Of a stretch of DNA of 64,000 nucleotides, positions 45,469 through 55,480 are shown one piece after another. Within the stretch, counting starts at the first letter, position 1; every line of letters starts with the position of its first letter. The DNA comes from Maea johnstoni (Eukaryota > Annelida > Polychaeta > Spionida > Magelonidae), in assembly GCA_963942565.1 (NCBI GenBank), contig OZ012685.1:48325360-48389359 (forward strand), in the 5' to 3' direction. The translations under genes and the position numbers were made by a program. The notes under the pieces were generated by a model that was not told where the DNA came from, did not search any database, and saw only the letters and a program-made list of their open reading frames with translations.

Positions 45469-48400
45469 CTGAAATCAGAATGAAAATGTCACTGAAGTTA
45501 TTTTAATATAGTTTTCATTGTACTGCCTAAGAAGTCTTACTGATTTTTCCCAATAGTTTATCTTTATGAAATAAAATTATGACTTACTGTAGAATACACA
45601 ATTTACGCGTCTGTTTATATATAGCGTACATAGTGTGTGGTTCCGCTTCGCTATATATAAAAACGCTGTACTTTTTTTCTGTACTATGGCACTGTCAGCG
45701 GCGGGTACCATCGCTAACATAAAGATACGCTATGATGGGAAAACTCCCCAATTTGCTATATTTGGGACACGCGTCATATGTGTGTTCTACAGTATCAAGC
45801 AGGGTCTTAGCCAGGATTTAGAAACTGGGTGCCTAAAATTGGCAGTTGTAAAATTTTTGGGGCGTCCATATTTTGAAGGGGGATCACAATGTACTCATAT
45901 TTCAACCATAAACATGTATAAATTCATCAAAATAAGGCATGATATCATGAAACAATGTCATGGGTATTATAAGGAGATGAAAAAATTCAATCATAAGCTT
46001 GAGATTGAGATTTTTAGAAATTCTACACAAAAAGATTTCGGTGTCCTGAGGGGTTCTTTTTGAGGGTTTGGGTGTCCAAAAAGACACCCAGACGCCCTGC
46101 TGGCTAAGACCATGGTATCAAGTCTGAGAAATGAGTTATGGCAAATCTAGTGTACATCATGCCCAGAGATCTCCTTGGCAAGTGATGCCTGGATCTACAA
46201 TACTATTGAAAATAACTTAGAAATAAAGGTAGAATCCACGGAATATTTGAAAAAGAATTGTTGGTAGTGTTATGATCAACAAAGTTTTTGAAGTCCTTGA
46301 GCACAGACAATTTTTGGTGGGTGTTGTGAGGCCATCAGTTTTAATAGTCACTGGGTGACACTACCATATCAGCCTTCATAATATCAATAAAGATCTAGAT
46401 CCAGGGACTTAGCTAGGACCCGTCCTGTCTGCCTTTTGGACAGGAAGTTTCCTGAAAATCTACTAAAATTCTTCGTAGAAATTTTTGCCTACCCAAAAAG
46501 GAGGTTTTCTGGAAATTGTCTGTCCAAGTGGCAGGCATGATAGGTCCTGACTACGTCCTTGGGGCCCCAGGGATGATGATCTCTATACAGTTGGTGCGTC
46601 ACGATTAAACCTCAATGTGGCAGGAAAATTTACAATAAATAAAATTCTTAATTCCACCTTACCATATCTAAGAGAAGTTCCACTTTGACCTTGAATGGTT
46701 ATTCTCTTCATTGAGGTGCTGATTCTCACGATTAAACCTCAATGTGGCAGAAAAATTGACAATAAACAAAATTCCAACTTACCATATCTAAGAGAAGTTC
46801 CACCTTAACCTTGAGAAGGTTATTCTCTTCGTTGAGCTGCTGATTTTGTTTTCTCAGCTTCACCATTTCCCTGTGGTTTGCACCATTGCCTCCACTCTCT
46901 GAAAGAAACACATTCTTTAAATATTTCTAATGTTTTATTTCATAAATCCATTTCTTCATTTACAGCACAATATGAAAACTTCAAGGGAAAGTGAATGCCA
47001 AAATTATTATCCGCCCTTATGGAAGAGGCTGTTTTAAGGTGATGGGTACCATTGCAAGCCAGTTAAAAGCCCTGTCCCAAAACACACCTCAAAGCAGCAT
47101 AATTCTATATCTAGGCGTATCTCCAGGTTCCTGGGTGTTATCAGGTAGAGAATATCATCGCCAACTGTCATTATTCAATCCATATTCTGTTTTATTACAA
47201 AATTTACAACTTTTTTTTCAAATGACATATTCTCATAACCTACGCAGGTGCTGGTTACTGCAGGTTCAGAGTTACTTTAGGGATATCATTGACTATGCCC
47301 AATAAGAAGTATTTTTTTGATTTTTTACTCCTGAAGATTTTTACAGGCCATGACATTGAAAATTCTAGTGAGAAATCTTGACCCCAAGTTAATTAGGCCC
47401 GTATAGCTAGATAAATTATCAACTATTTATAGCAAAATGGACCTTCGCCTTTGTTTTGAGTGGGACGCGCGACCACTGATGTGTGTCTTTGTACGGCTGT
47501 CTTTTGTCCCTAGCACACAAGGGACCAACAGCGCCTGTCCTTGCTGAACCACGACTGGTTTATAGGCTCCACACACACGGTATCTCACTAAAATTTTCAA
47601 ATGTTATGGCCCGTAAAAGTCTTCAGCAGTAAGAAATCAAAAAAATACTTTTTATTGGGCATAGTCAATGACATCCCTAAGGTATCTGTGAAACTACAGT
47701 AACCATCAACTGCGTAATTAATGAGAATATGTCATTCGAAAAAAAGTTGTAAATTTTGAAATAAAACAGAATATGGATTGAATAATGACAGGTGGCGATG
47801 ATATTCTCTACCTGATAACACTCAGGAACCTGGAGATACACCTAGTTATAGGATTATGCTGCTTTGAGGTGTGTTTTGGGACAGGGCTTTTAACTGGCTT
47901 GCAATGGTACCCAATTGTTTGTTCAATATCCGTGATATAGCAGTATATATCAGTATTGGTTAAGAGTTGTTGAATTGCTTTTGTGTAATGAGGTCAAACT
48001 GGTAGCATTTTGAGTAGAGTGAGTAGTAGTAGTAGTAGTAGCAGTAGTAGTAGGTTTCAGGTGGTACCTGACAAATGTAAGTAAAGGTATTCGGTTTATA
48101 GTCTTGTATCCACTGAAGCGCTCACACGACGTTCCTCCCCTAGCAGGCACTGTACACGCGGAAACCACTTCAATCCCCCAGAGCAACTGGCAGCATATAG
48201 CGCACACGCTCTAAGCACTGCCTTATTTATGCTAGGTACCCATTTTGCAGCTGGGTAGACTGGAGCATTAAAGAAGTAAATAACCCTGTCTATAACACTT
48301 TTTCTCATCACAGGTATTGACGTCATATACTATTTCATCTTTTAAATATCATCTAGCTACAAAAACCATTCAGTTCATCACATAACATACACATCGGATA

Positions 48401-49795
48401 CCATTGCCCAGGTTCGAATCTCGATCTGGGCATGTGAGAAAGTTGCCAGTGATTGGGGTTAGGCAGCAGTTTTCCCTGGGTATCCTGGTTTCCTCCATAT
48501 GCTAGATATTGACATTTTAAGAAAATTCCTCACAAAAAATTGGGTGTCCTGAGGGGTGCTCTTTAAGGGTTTGGGCATGGTCTTAGCCAGCAGGGCGTCT
48601 GGGTGCCTTTTTGGACACCCAAACCCTTAAAAAGCACCCCTCAAGACACCCCAAAAAATTTGTGAGAAATTTCTTCAAATGTCAATCTCTGAATCTCAAG
48701 CATATATATTGAATATTTTCATCTCCATATAATTCCCATGACATTGTATAAGGATATCATGCCTTATTTTGATAAAATTATACATGTTTATGGTTGAAAT
48801 TTAAGTATATTGTTGCCCCCCTTAAAAATGTGGACGCCCAAAAATTTCATAATTGCCAATTTTGGGCACCCAGTTTCTAAATCCTGGCTAAGACCCTGCA
48901 GCTAGAGATTGACATTTTAAGAAAATTCCTCACAAAAAAATTGGGTGTCCTGAGGGGTGCTTTTTAAGGGTTTTGGTGTCCATAAAGATACCCCTGGAGA
49001 CGCCCTGCTGGCTCATAGAGACCATGCAGCTCCAAAGCTCACCTGATACCCAGTGACCATCTTCAAATGTGACCTCATTGTTCCCGAGTCTGATCTTGAT
49101 GGGTCCGTGATCGAAGCCAAACTCCATCATTTACAACCAGCTTAAGTCACAACTGAATTTGGATCATAGTCTTTAAGCCAGCTGGCTGTTTTGGTGTCAT
49201 TTGGACATCCAAATCCTCAAAAAAATTACCCGAAATATTTCACAGAAAATTTATTAGAATGCCAATTTCAAGCATATAATTGAATTTTTTGCGGTCAATG
49301 TAGTTCCCATGACATTGTATATGAACATCATTACACTTTATTTCATTAATTAACCCATTCATACCCGTAGCAGCCAAAACTGCTACTAGTCAAGTAGATC
49401 TCCAGGTATGAAAGGGTTAAATACATACTTATGGTTGTAATCTGAGTATATTGTGATCTCCCTTGAAAAAGTAGATGCCCATAAATTTTCAAAAATTTGC
49501 CAATATTGGGCACCCCATTTTAAAATCCTGGCTAAGACCCTGATTTGGATGAAAAAAGCAATGAAAAACAAAATTCCTACAACATGTTGCAAAGCTCACC
49601 TGATACCCAGTGACCATCTTCAAATGTGACCTCATTGTTACCGAGTCTGATCTTGATGGGTCCGTGATCGAAGCCGAACTCCTGAGCGCTCTGATCGGCA
49701 TCCAGGTTCAGGTTGGAGAGAGAGGGAGACTTCCGGGGCACCGACTTCTTTGGCGAGAATTTGTTTCCAAACAACGGCATGATGACTCCAGGAAT
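45385..49795 (-). CDS. CBY1: Chibby homologue 1 (three coding exons)
   Basis: CBY1 is a small coiled-coil protein that binds beta-catenin C-terminal sequence and 14-3-3 to restrain Wnt signalling, and also works at the ciliary basal body. Coding exons on the minus strand: 49780-49600, 46898-46783, 45468-45385 (181, 116 and 84 bases including stop), all GT-AG, giving exactly 126 residues, the length of human CBY1. The N terminus MPLFGNKFSPKKSVPRKSPS matches human MPFFGNTFSPKKTPPRKSAS; RKSPSLSNL keeps the 14-3-3 phospho-site context. The middle, VTFEDGHWVSESG, matches human LKFENGQWIAETG. The C-terminal heptads (KLRKQNQQLNEENNLLKVKV) match the human coiled coil. ATG at 49780 lies 15 bases inside an exon whose acceptor is at 49796-49797, so a non-coding 5' exon exists upstream. 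Introns 1 and 2 hold MITEs, a fold-back element and two partial exon duplicates. Confidence 0.97.
45585..45795. mobile_element. TACTGTAGAACACAC element, full length
   Basis: In CBY1 intron 2; inverted ends TACTGTAGAATACACA and TGTGTGTTCTACAGTA. Confidence 0.87.
45800..46113 (-). mobile_element. GTCTTAGCC-family MITE, full length
   Basis: AGGGTCTTAGCCAGGATTTA to GCCCTGCTGGCTAAGACCAT, in CBY1 intron 2, directly after the preceding element. Confidence 0.87.
46402..46560 (+). mobile_element. GTCTTAGCC-related element, short subtype
   Basis: CAGGGACTTAGCTAGGACCC to TAGGTCCTGACTACGTCC. Confidence 0.65.
46601..46727 (-). pseudogene. Partial copy of CBY1 exon 2 in intron 2
   Basis: A tandem duplicate with a period of about 127 bases. 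It retains the exon 3' half and a good donor (GATATG/GTAAGG) but lacks an acceptor and differs by a one-base deletion plus substitutions relative to the real exon, so it would not read in frame. Confidence 0.85.
46783..46898 (-). CDS. CBY1: CBY1 second coding exon (coiled coil)
   Basis: Acceptor TTTCTTTCAG, donor GATATG/GTAAGT; phase 1 in, 0 out. It encodes ESGGNGANHREMVKLRKQ and QQLNEENNLLKVKVELLLDM, the leucine heptads that dimerise Chibby. Confidence 0.96.
47043..47913. mobile_element. Fold-back element, arms about 350 bp
   Basis: 47045-47391 (GGTACCATTGCAAGCCAGTT ...) is the inverse of about 47560-47911 (... AACTGGCTTGCAATGGTACC), roughly 85-90% alike, with a unique centre of about 170 bases. 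In CBY1 intron 1. Confidence 0.88.
48019..48053. repeat. (AGT)n microsatellite
   Basis: GAGTAGTAGTAGTAGTAGTA run of about 33 bases. Confidence 0.95.
48081..48285 (+). mobile_element. SINE-like repeat, copy 1
   Basis: GTAAAGGTATTCGGTTTATA ... AGCAACTGGCAGCATATAGC ... TACCCATTTTGCAGCTGGGT. A second copy interrupts a MITE at 63264. Confidence 0.65.
48385..48500 (+). mobile_element. tRNA-derived SINE fragment
   Basis: GGTTCGAATCT at 48411-48421 fits a tRNA-promoter B box; downstream GCATGTGAGAAAGTTGCCAG is the body also found as the 113-bp tandem units near 20 kb. No intact tRNA fold is evident. Confidence 0.6.
48512..49023. mobile_element. GTCTTAGCC-family cluster
   Basis: A full plus copy (48577-48897) lies between two minus-strand partial copies (48512-48576 and 48903-49023) that share AGAAAATTCCTCACAAAA with each other. 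Confidence 0.82.
49034..49130 (-). pseudogene. Partial copy of CBY1 exon 1 in intron 1
   Basis: Almost identical to 49590-49683: EFGFDHGPIKIRLGNNEVTF, then EDGHWVSG and the same donor with about ten intron bases. Only a few silent differences are visible (TTT for TTC, GGG for GGT). No credible acceptor precedes it. It lies between the real exon and exon 2, offset about 556 bases, flanked by GTCTTAGCC MITE pieces. Confidence 0.9.
49167..49541 (+). mobile_element. GTCTTAGCC-family MITE with a nested TTAA MITE
   Basis: The copy is split at 49350-49420 by TTAACCCATTCATACCCG ... GGTATGAAAGGGTTAA, a short internally deleted TTAA element. Confidence 0.82.
49600..49795 (-). CDS. CBY1: CBY1 first coding exon
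   Basis: Acceptor TTATTTTAG, 15 bases of 5' UTR, then ATG at 49780. Donor GTATCAG/GTGAGC at 49600/49599, phase 1. It covers residues 1-60, including the 14-3-3 site region. Confidence 0.96.
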
Positions 49796-49900
49796 CTAAA
49801 ATAAAGAAACAACGGGTCATGGGGAAGTACGGTAAGCAGAGTCTGAATGTATTAGGGTTACAGTGAGGAATTAACTGATATACCCTGCTTGCAGTCAACA

Positions 49901-50225
49901 CAGGGACTTACCCAGCCAACCACCAGGGAGTCATTTTGACTCCCAAACACAAGATTTATGGGAAAATGACTCCCAGTTTGAACTTTTTTCTGTGAATGTT
50001 GAGTCCAAGCCACTCCAAGGGAATCTCAAAGGTTTTATTCATGAATATTTACAAGACAATAGGTACTTTAAATGATGTGAAGAAGCGAATTTATCTTGCT
50101 GTGTCAATATATAGGGTTGTTACTTGTTACGATTATTCTTGCAAATAGGGTAACCAACTTTTGACCCCCAAAATTTAATCAATCCTCAGTTTTGACCCCC
50201 TGTTTACAAATCCTGGGTAAGACCC
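49901..50225 (+). mobile_element. GTCTTAGCC-related element, GACTTACCCAG subtype
   Basis: CAGGGACTTACCCAGCCAAC to CAAATCCTGGGTAAGACCC. Confidence 0.7.
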
Positions 50226-50456
50226 TAAGTCAACAGTTCTAAGTATCATATTTTTGAGAGACCGATCTTTAATATTCCAAGTGCAGCACTAATTACACTC
50301 AGTCCACCGGGTATAGCCAATCTGTATGAATGTCCAGAACAGTACACTTTTGAAGGACTGGATACAAAATAAAGGAAGAACAGCATTTTTAGGGGTTGTA
50401 ATGGTGTGGTGCAGGAGAGGTGCTGTGTGGCAAGAGCAAGAATGGGAGCAATAATC

Positions 50457-50687
50457 TTAACCCATTAATGCTCACAGCGGCCAAAACCAGCCTGACCATT
50501 TTGAAAAAATCTTTTAGGTTTTAGCACAATTGGCAAAACATTTGAAGGAGAAATGTTGATCAGAACATTAACAACAACTCTCCTTCAAATATTTTGTAAA
50601 ATAAATCCCAATTCAAAAGTTATTGTCAAAAGTATCATCGCTCCAGACGACAATTTCTGAATGAAGCCTTAAGCATCAATGGGTTAA
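50457..50687. mobile_element. TTAA MITE family E
   Basis: TTAACCCATTAATGCTCAC ... GCATCAATGGGTTAA. Confidence 0.83.
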
Positions 50688-50807
50688 ACAACAGAATTAT
50701 AAGAACCATATCAGAAAAACTGTGTTGAATATGTGAGGATGGGAAGGTGGAGGATGAGGAACAAGAATAATGGAATGCAATGGGATAAAAAAAAAACATT
50801 TATCTAC

Positions 50808-51185
50808 ACAGCAACAAGTTTTGGACAGCAAATGTACAGTCAGCAAACGAACAACTGATGTTCGTACAGCAAATGTATATAAATCTGCCCACGTAACCGC
50901 TTGTGCCCTAAAACATCGCTGTCCAACGTATCGGACGAATGTTTGACTTTTTTCCTGTGATAATTGTTTGCCTTCTCCTGACGTGTTATTTTCTTAATTT
51001 TTTTTCCTTTTCGTTCCAATGTCGGTTTGTGCACAAACGGACAACAAAAGGACGTCCAAAATATTTGTCAACCATTTGTGCACAAATGGACAGCAAACTG
51101 AAGTCCAAAATATTTGTCAACCGTTTGTGAAAAAATGTTTGTTAGACAATTTGTGCACAAATGTTGCAGTGCACAAACAGCTTAC
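50808..51185. mobile_element. TTTGTGCACAAA palindrome element, copy 2
   Basis: TTTGTGCACAAA at about 51025, 51077 and 51150, ATATTTGTCAACC(A/G)TTTGTG and CAGCAAA units as in 37310-37755. Confidence 0.75.
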
Positions 51186-51268
51186 TGTAAGCTCTGCGCA
51201 CATTTCCTGTGATGGATGCATTACTTTTTTATCACTTTCCACATGCACTCTCATGCACAGACTTTATA

Positions 51269-51701
51269 TATAGTCTGTCTGACTCGAGTTTGGCAACAGC
51301 TTTTTCCAACTTTTTTTGTGACAAAACGTTTCAGTTTCCCATGTCCAAACTTGGCAAACCTTTTTGGAGCACTACTACGTGTATGTATATAAACATACAT
51401 TTTGTCTGTAACTCTGCAAAATGTTAATTTTGCTCATTATGTCCCATCGTAAATTTGCCCATTACCAACAATTGCCAACAATACAAACACGCGAGATTGT
51501 ATTATTGGCAATGGGTAAATTTTGCAATGGAACCTGATGAGCAAAATCAACATTTTGCAGAGTAAAGACAAAAGGTATGTTGATACATACACGTAGTAGT
51601 GCTCCAAAGAAGTTTGCCAAGTTTGGATGGGCTACTCGAACGTTTTGTCCTAAAAAAGTGGAAAAAGCGGTTGCCAAACTCTCGAGTCAGACAGACTATA
51701 A
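51269..51701. mobile_element. Fold-back element, arms about 205 bp
   Basis: TATAGTCTGTCTGACTCGAG at the left faces CTCGAGTCAGACAGACTATA at the right; arms are moderately diverged around a centre at about 51485. Confidence 0.88.
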
Positions 51702-51830
51702 GCCTAATTGATTTCTAATAAATAGTGCCCTTTTAACCATCAACCTTTTTGGGAACGGCAATTTGGCGAACTGTATATTTTGAATCGGCGATTTTGACCA
51801 TACACTGCAGAGATATTGCGTAGCCATTAG

Positions 51831-52142
51831 CAGGGTCTTAGCCAGGATTTCAAAACTGCCTGTCCAAAATAGCAATTTCAAAATTTCTGCCCGTCCAGAT
51901 TTAGCTACTGATCTACTTCAAATCCTTCTACCAGCTACAATTAATAGTCTAGTGTGTAAAAAAGGGCAATTTACACTTCAGTTATGTCCTAGAAGCTGGT
52001 TTGTTAGGAAAATATTTGGTTATTACACCCCAAAAGTCAAAACTGAAAAATCTTCATAGAAATTTTTGCCTGTCCAAACAGGAGGTTTTAAGGAAACTTC
52101 CTGTCCAAAAGACAGGTAGGACGGGTCCTGGCTAAGTCCCTG
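51831..52142 (-). mobile_element. GTCTTAGCC-related element, TGCCTGTCCAAA subtype
   Basis: CAGGGTCTTAGCCAGGATTT to GGGTCCTGGCTAAGTCCCTG with CTGTCCAAAAGACAGGTAGG. Confidence 0.75.
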
Positions 52143-52198
52143 GCAATTAGACTGATGTGTGCAGAGACAGTGCCAGCATCATAAATGGAATTCATGAG

Positions 52199-53490
52199 TA
52201 GAGCTGCACTCACGGAGGGAGATCAACTCATGAGCTCACCACCTGTTTGACTCGTGAGCTCATGAGCTCACGGACGTTCCGATTTTCCAAAAAAATACTT
52301 ATTTACTTGCCCAGCTATAAAGAAATGAATATTTATTGGCGGAGATTTATTAACATTGCCGTGTTTATTTAATTTTAAAACGTGCTGACAAGGTACAAAG
52401 GTCAGTATAACACTCAACACTTGAATGTATACATTGGAGATTGTAAAGAAGACATGACAGCGATAAGCAGTTATGTATGTTAATAATATGTGTTAGGTGC
52501 TCTGTTTTACGTTTGTGTTCCCAACAACGACGCGCTCACGATTTGAACATTTCAGCTCGAGCTCAGCGAGTTTGACTCAGGGCTCGAGCCACTCGAGTTT
52601 GTGAGTGGTGAGTGCAGCTAGTGGTGGGTCGATTAATCGGAAGCTCGACTACTCGGCTCCTACTGGAGCGATTGCCGAGCGCTCGAGCTGGAAATGAAAT
52701 AGTCGATCCAGGTAAAAAAAATTAAAATTTGGACAACTTGACAACGCATCAAAAGATCGATGCGTGTGAGAAAATTTTGAAAATTTGCGTGATGAATGTC
52801 GCGATAAACAGCCTCTATTAGCCTGAATTTGCCCTGAAATAAAAGCGTAGTATATGCCAAGCATCCATGACACGTGCTTCTTCGTATTTTCGGAAGCGCA
52901 CGCATAGAACAAGGCAGAAGGTGAGTAATACTGAGTAGCACATAGTAGTTACGTTGTTGTAACTTTGTTTCTTGTTTCAGGGCAGTATTTCACATCGTTC
53001 ATATCGTTCGCTGTACTTTCACTTTGCCGTTCTAGCGAAGTGAAATGCCGATCTTCACCCAGACATTCGCCAGCCGATGGATCACCACTTGAAGATTGAA
53101 ATCGCTAATCATGATTTCAATCTTCAAGTGGTGATCCATCGGCTGGCGAATGTCTGGGTGAAGATCGGCATTTCACTTCGCTAGAACGGCAAAGTGAAAG
53201 TACAGCGAACGATGTGAACGATGTGAAATACTGATTCATCAGCTGTACATTTCGTCTACTTTGCGTCCATTTATTCATTGATCAGCGCCTCAAAATGGCG
53301 CCTGTACTTGACCGGCGAATTCTCTTGTTTTTTGGTGTTTTGTTATGTGAGTTTTTTTTGGTATGTTTTTCAACGTCGCAATCTGGCCGAGAAGCTTGAT
53401 TATAATCGATTAATCGCTCGGCGAAATTGACGATTAATCGAGCCCAAAAATTTTAACGATTCCCAACACTAAGACAAGTGCAGCTCTAGA
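52199..53490. mobile_element. GAGCTGCACTCAC hAT-like element interrupted by another
   Basis: TAGAGCTGCACTCAC at 52199 faces GTGAGTGCAGCT at 52608 and GTGCAGCTCTA at 53478. An AGTGGTGGGTCGATTAATCG ... CGATTCCCAACACT element sits between two GTGCAGCT copies (52612-52619 and 53478-53485). Confidence 0.7.
52983..53233. repeat. 121-bp inverted repeat, one mismatch, 9-base loop
   Basis: Arms 52983-53103 and 53113-53233 differ at a single position; loop GCTAATCAT. It lies inside the hAT-like element above. Confidence 0.97.
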
Positions 53491-53587
53491 AATGAGTAAG
53501 CCAAACTGCTTTATCAGAATATTGAATGTGGTGGTCTGCAACTCACAAGTTGCATCCCGAAATCTGTCCAGTCACATTACAACGTTT

Positions 53588-54163
53588 ACCCTTGGATGAA
53601 GAAAAGAACTTGGATATGTACATTTAGCGTGAGATCAATTACTATATATATGCGCTATGGTGAAGAGCTGGACTCATGCCAGGAGTCACAGATCTGGCAT
53701 CAGCGCGAGGTCACATTGACTCACATGGGAACAAGGACCAATCAAGGCTCTCGTATCAATTTCATTGTAAACAGAGAAACCTGATGTCCACCATCACTGC
53801 ATCAGCTGGCCATGCGCAGACACAGCTAGAGCACCAATTTTGGGCTATTAGTTGACACTGGTTGAGACTAGCTTGTGCAGTTTGACCGGCTGGTTTCAGA
53901 TCCACTTGTGTTTGGTCATCTAAGGTTTACCATGTAACAAGTCATGTCCACTATCTTGGATGAAGAAAAGAATGGATATGTAGCGAGAGAACAATTAATA
54001 TATGCCCTATAGTTACATGCTGGACTCATGCCAGGAGTACTTACCAGATAAGGCAGCAGCACGAGGTCACGTGGGAACAAGGACCAATCAGGGCTATTAG
54101 TTGACACTGGTTGAGGCTAGCATGTTCAGGTTGACAGGCTGGTTTCGAATCCACTTGTGTTTG
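53588..54163 (+). repeat. Diverged tandem duplication
   Basis: GGATGAAGAAAAGAA, TGGACTCATGCCAGGAGT, GGGAACAAGGACCAATCA and GGCTGGTTTC(A/G)(G/A)ATCCACTTG occur in order in 53596-53930 and again in 53958-54163. Confidence 0.85.
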
Positions 54164-54867
54164 CAGGGTTCGACTTTCCCAGGGGCCCAGGGGCATATGC
54201 CCTTAGATTTTGCTGTGGGCCCCTAGATTTTTCAGACTAGGGGCCCAAAATAGCATGTATATTAACTATAAATCCTGTTTTTGACCACTGATTCTTATCA
54301 AAAGGTCTTTTCGGGGTTATGTTGTACTTTGCGACCTCAATTCTGGTACGTACCAGAATTGTGCAATTCTGGTACGTACCAGAATTGTTTATCACATATA
54401 TAGCAATTCTAGAACATACCAGAATTGTGCAATTCTGGTACGTACCAGAATAGTCCGACTATACAATTCTGGTACACGTTTTCTTACAGAATTGTTACTA
54501 CAATTCTGGGACGTACCAGAATTGTTTGTTTGCTTGCTTAATGACGCAGTTAGTTTCAAGTACTTTCAACTTTGCCGCTAATTGATTTCTTCCGGAACTA
54601 CTCGATTCATTACGACAAAGTATGTGACCAACGGCACCATTTAGCAGGCAGGTAAAAAATTCTCGGACAATTCTGGTACATCCCAGTATTGCCTGAAATG
54701 ACAATTCTGGTATGTTCTAGAATTGTTTGCAGGGAACAATTCTGGTACGTACTAGAATTGCAAAATTATCTCAACAATTCTGGTACGTACCAGAATTGAG
54801 GTAGCAAAGTACAACATGACCCTACCCTTTTCGGGCCCCTAGCCTGAAATCTGAGTGTCAGACCCTG
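54164..54867. mobile_element. CAGGGTTCGAC hAT-like element carrying a second element
   Basis: Ends CAGGGTTCGAC and GTCAGACCCTG, flanked by GTTTG at 54159-54163 and 54868-54872. The paralogous DNA at 53901-53920 shows the uninterrupted target CCACTTGTGTTTGGTCATC. Confidence 0.8.
54316..54827. mobile_element. Nested element with 24-bp palindrome array
   Basis: 8-bp target duplication TTTTCGGG (54308-54315, 54828-54835); inverted ends share ATGTTGTACTTTGC. It contains about ten copies of the palindrome with half-site CAATTCTGGTAC, perfect at 54338, 54364 and 54775 and variant at about 54404, 54430, 54468, 54500, 54665, 54702 and 54738. Confidence 0.88.
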
Positions 54868-55013
54868 GTTTGGTCATCTGAGCCACTATGTAGACAAAAT
54901 CAAGAAATGGAGAATTGATCATTTTTCAATTTAGACATCTGTCATTTGATGGACTTGCAAAGAAGTCTCTCACATTTTGGCTATACGATTTTGTAGCTGA
55001 AATATTCGCCTAC

Positions 55014-55370
55014 CTTAGAACCCTAGCATATACCTGAGAGTTTCAGAGGCACTGTTCCCTAATTCGTCAGTTAAACATATGAGAATAGAATGATAAAAGC
55101 TGCAAGCCCACAAACACAGTTTAAACTTTCAGCGACCGCAGCGCCACCACCGGAAGAACGGAAAAAAGAAGTGTACTGTTATGATTATGTTTCGTATAAT
55201 TTGTTAGAGCCTTAACGAATAAAAATAATTGAAATTTTGAGAAAAATCCTTTATTATTTAAAAAGTGCTATTGATTGATTCTGATCATCAGCTTGGTCTA
55301 TCAGTTATGATCGTCGCCTAGTCTTTCGTAGTTTCGTATTTAAGTTTGTTTATGGAGATCCAAGATGGCG
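55014..55370. promoter_or_regulatory. Candidate bidirectional promoter for CBY1 and FAM227A
   Basis: An ETS-type core ACCGGAAGA (about 55148-55156) lies in a locally GC-richer patch, and a YY1-like CAAGATGGCGGAC spans the FAM227A ATG. On the minus strand CTAAG/GTAGGC near 55013 could be the donor of a CBY1 non-coding exon. No RFX X-box was seen. Inference from gene orientation and motifs only. Confidence 0.35.
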
Positions 55371-55480
55371 GACATCAACAGAGCAGCATCTCCTATGACC
55401 AGGGTGAAGGAGGATGTATCACAAGATATATTTACTCTTGCTAAAACTAGACAGAGACTAGAGTATTTACAAAGAACTAA
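55365..55480 (+). CDS. FAM227A: FAM227A exon 1
   Basis: ATG in CAAGATGGCGGAC, then MADINRAASPMTRVKEDVSQ. The donor GTCGCG is poor, but it is the one GT before the in-frame TAG that gives phase 2, as exon 2 needs. A missed intervening exon is possible. Confidence 0.55.

Larger units (their letters stand above)
49796..55364. other. CBY1-FAM227A intergenic region
   Basis: It holds no coding exon that I can support. A non-coding CBY1 first exon must lie here on the minus strand. Repeats (a fold-back at 51.27 kb, hAT-like nests at 52.2-53.5 and 54.16-54.87 kb, a partly duplicated segment at 53.6-54.17 kb) fill most of it. The about 350 bases before 55365 are the least repetitive and the likeliest shared promoter. 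Confidence 0.55.

Noticed and set aside
47950-48326. Minus-strand ORFs of 76-85 residues
   Set aside because: Derived from the (AGT)n tract and the SINE-like repeat.
48411-48421. tRNA gene
   Set aside because: Only a B-box-like motif; no A box at proper distance and no cloverleaf arms.
51209-51677. Two similar ORFs on opposite strands
   Set aside because: They are the two arms of a fold-back element.
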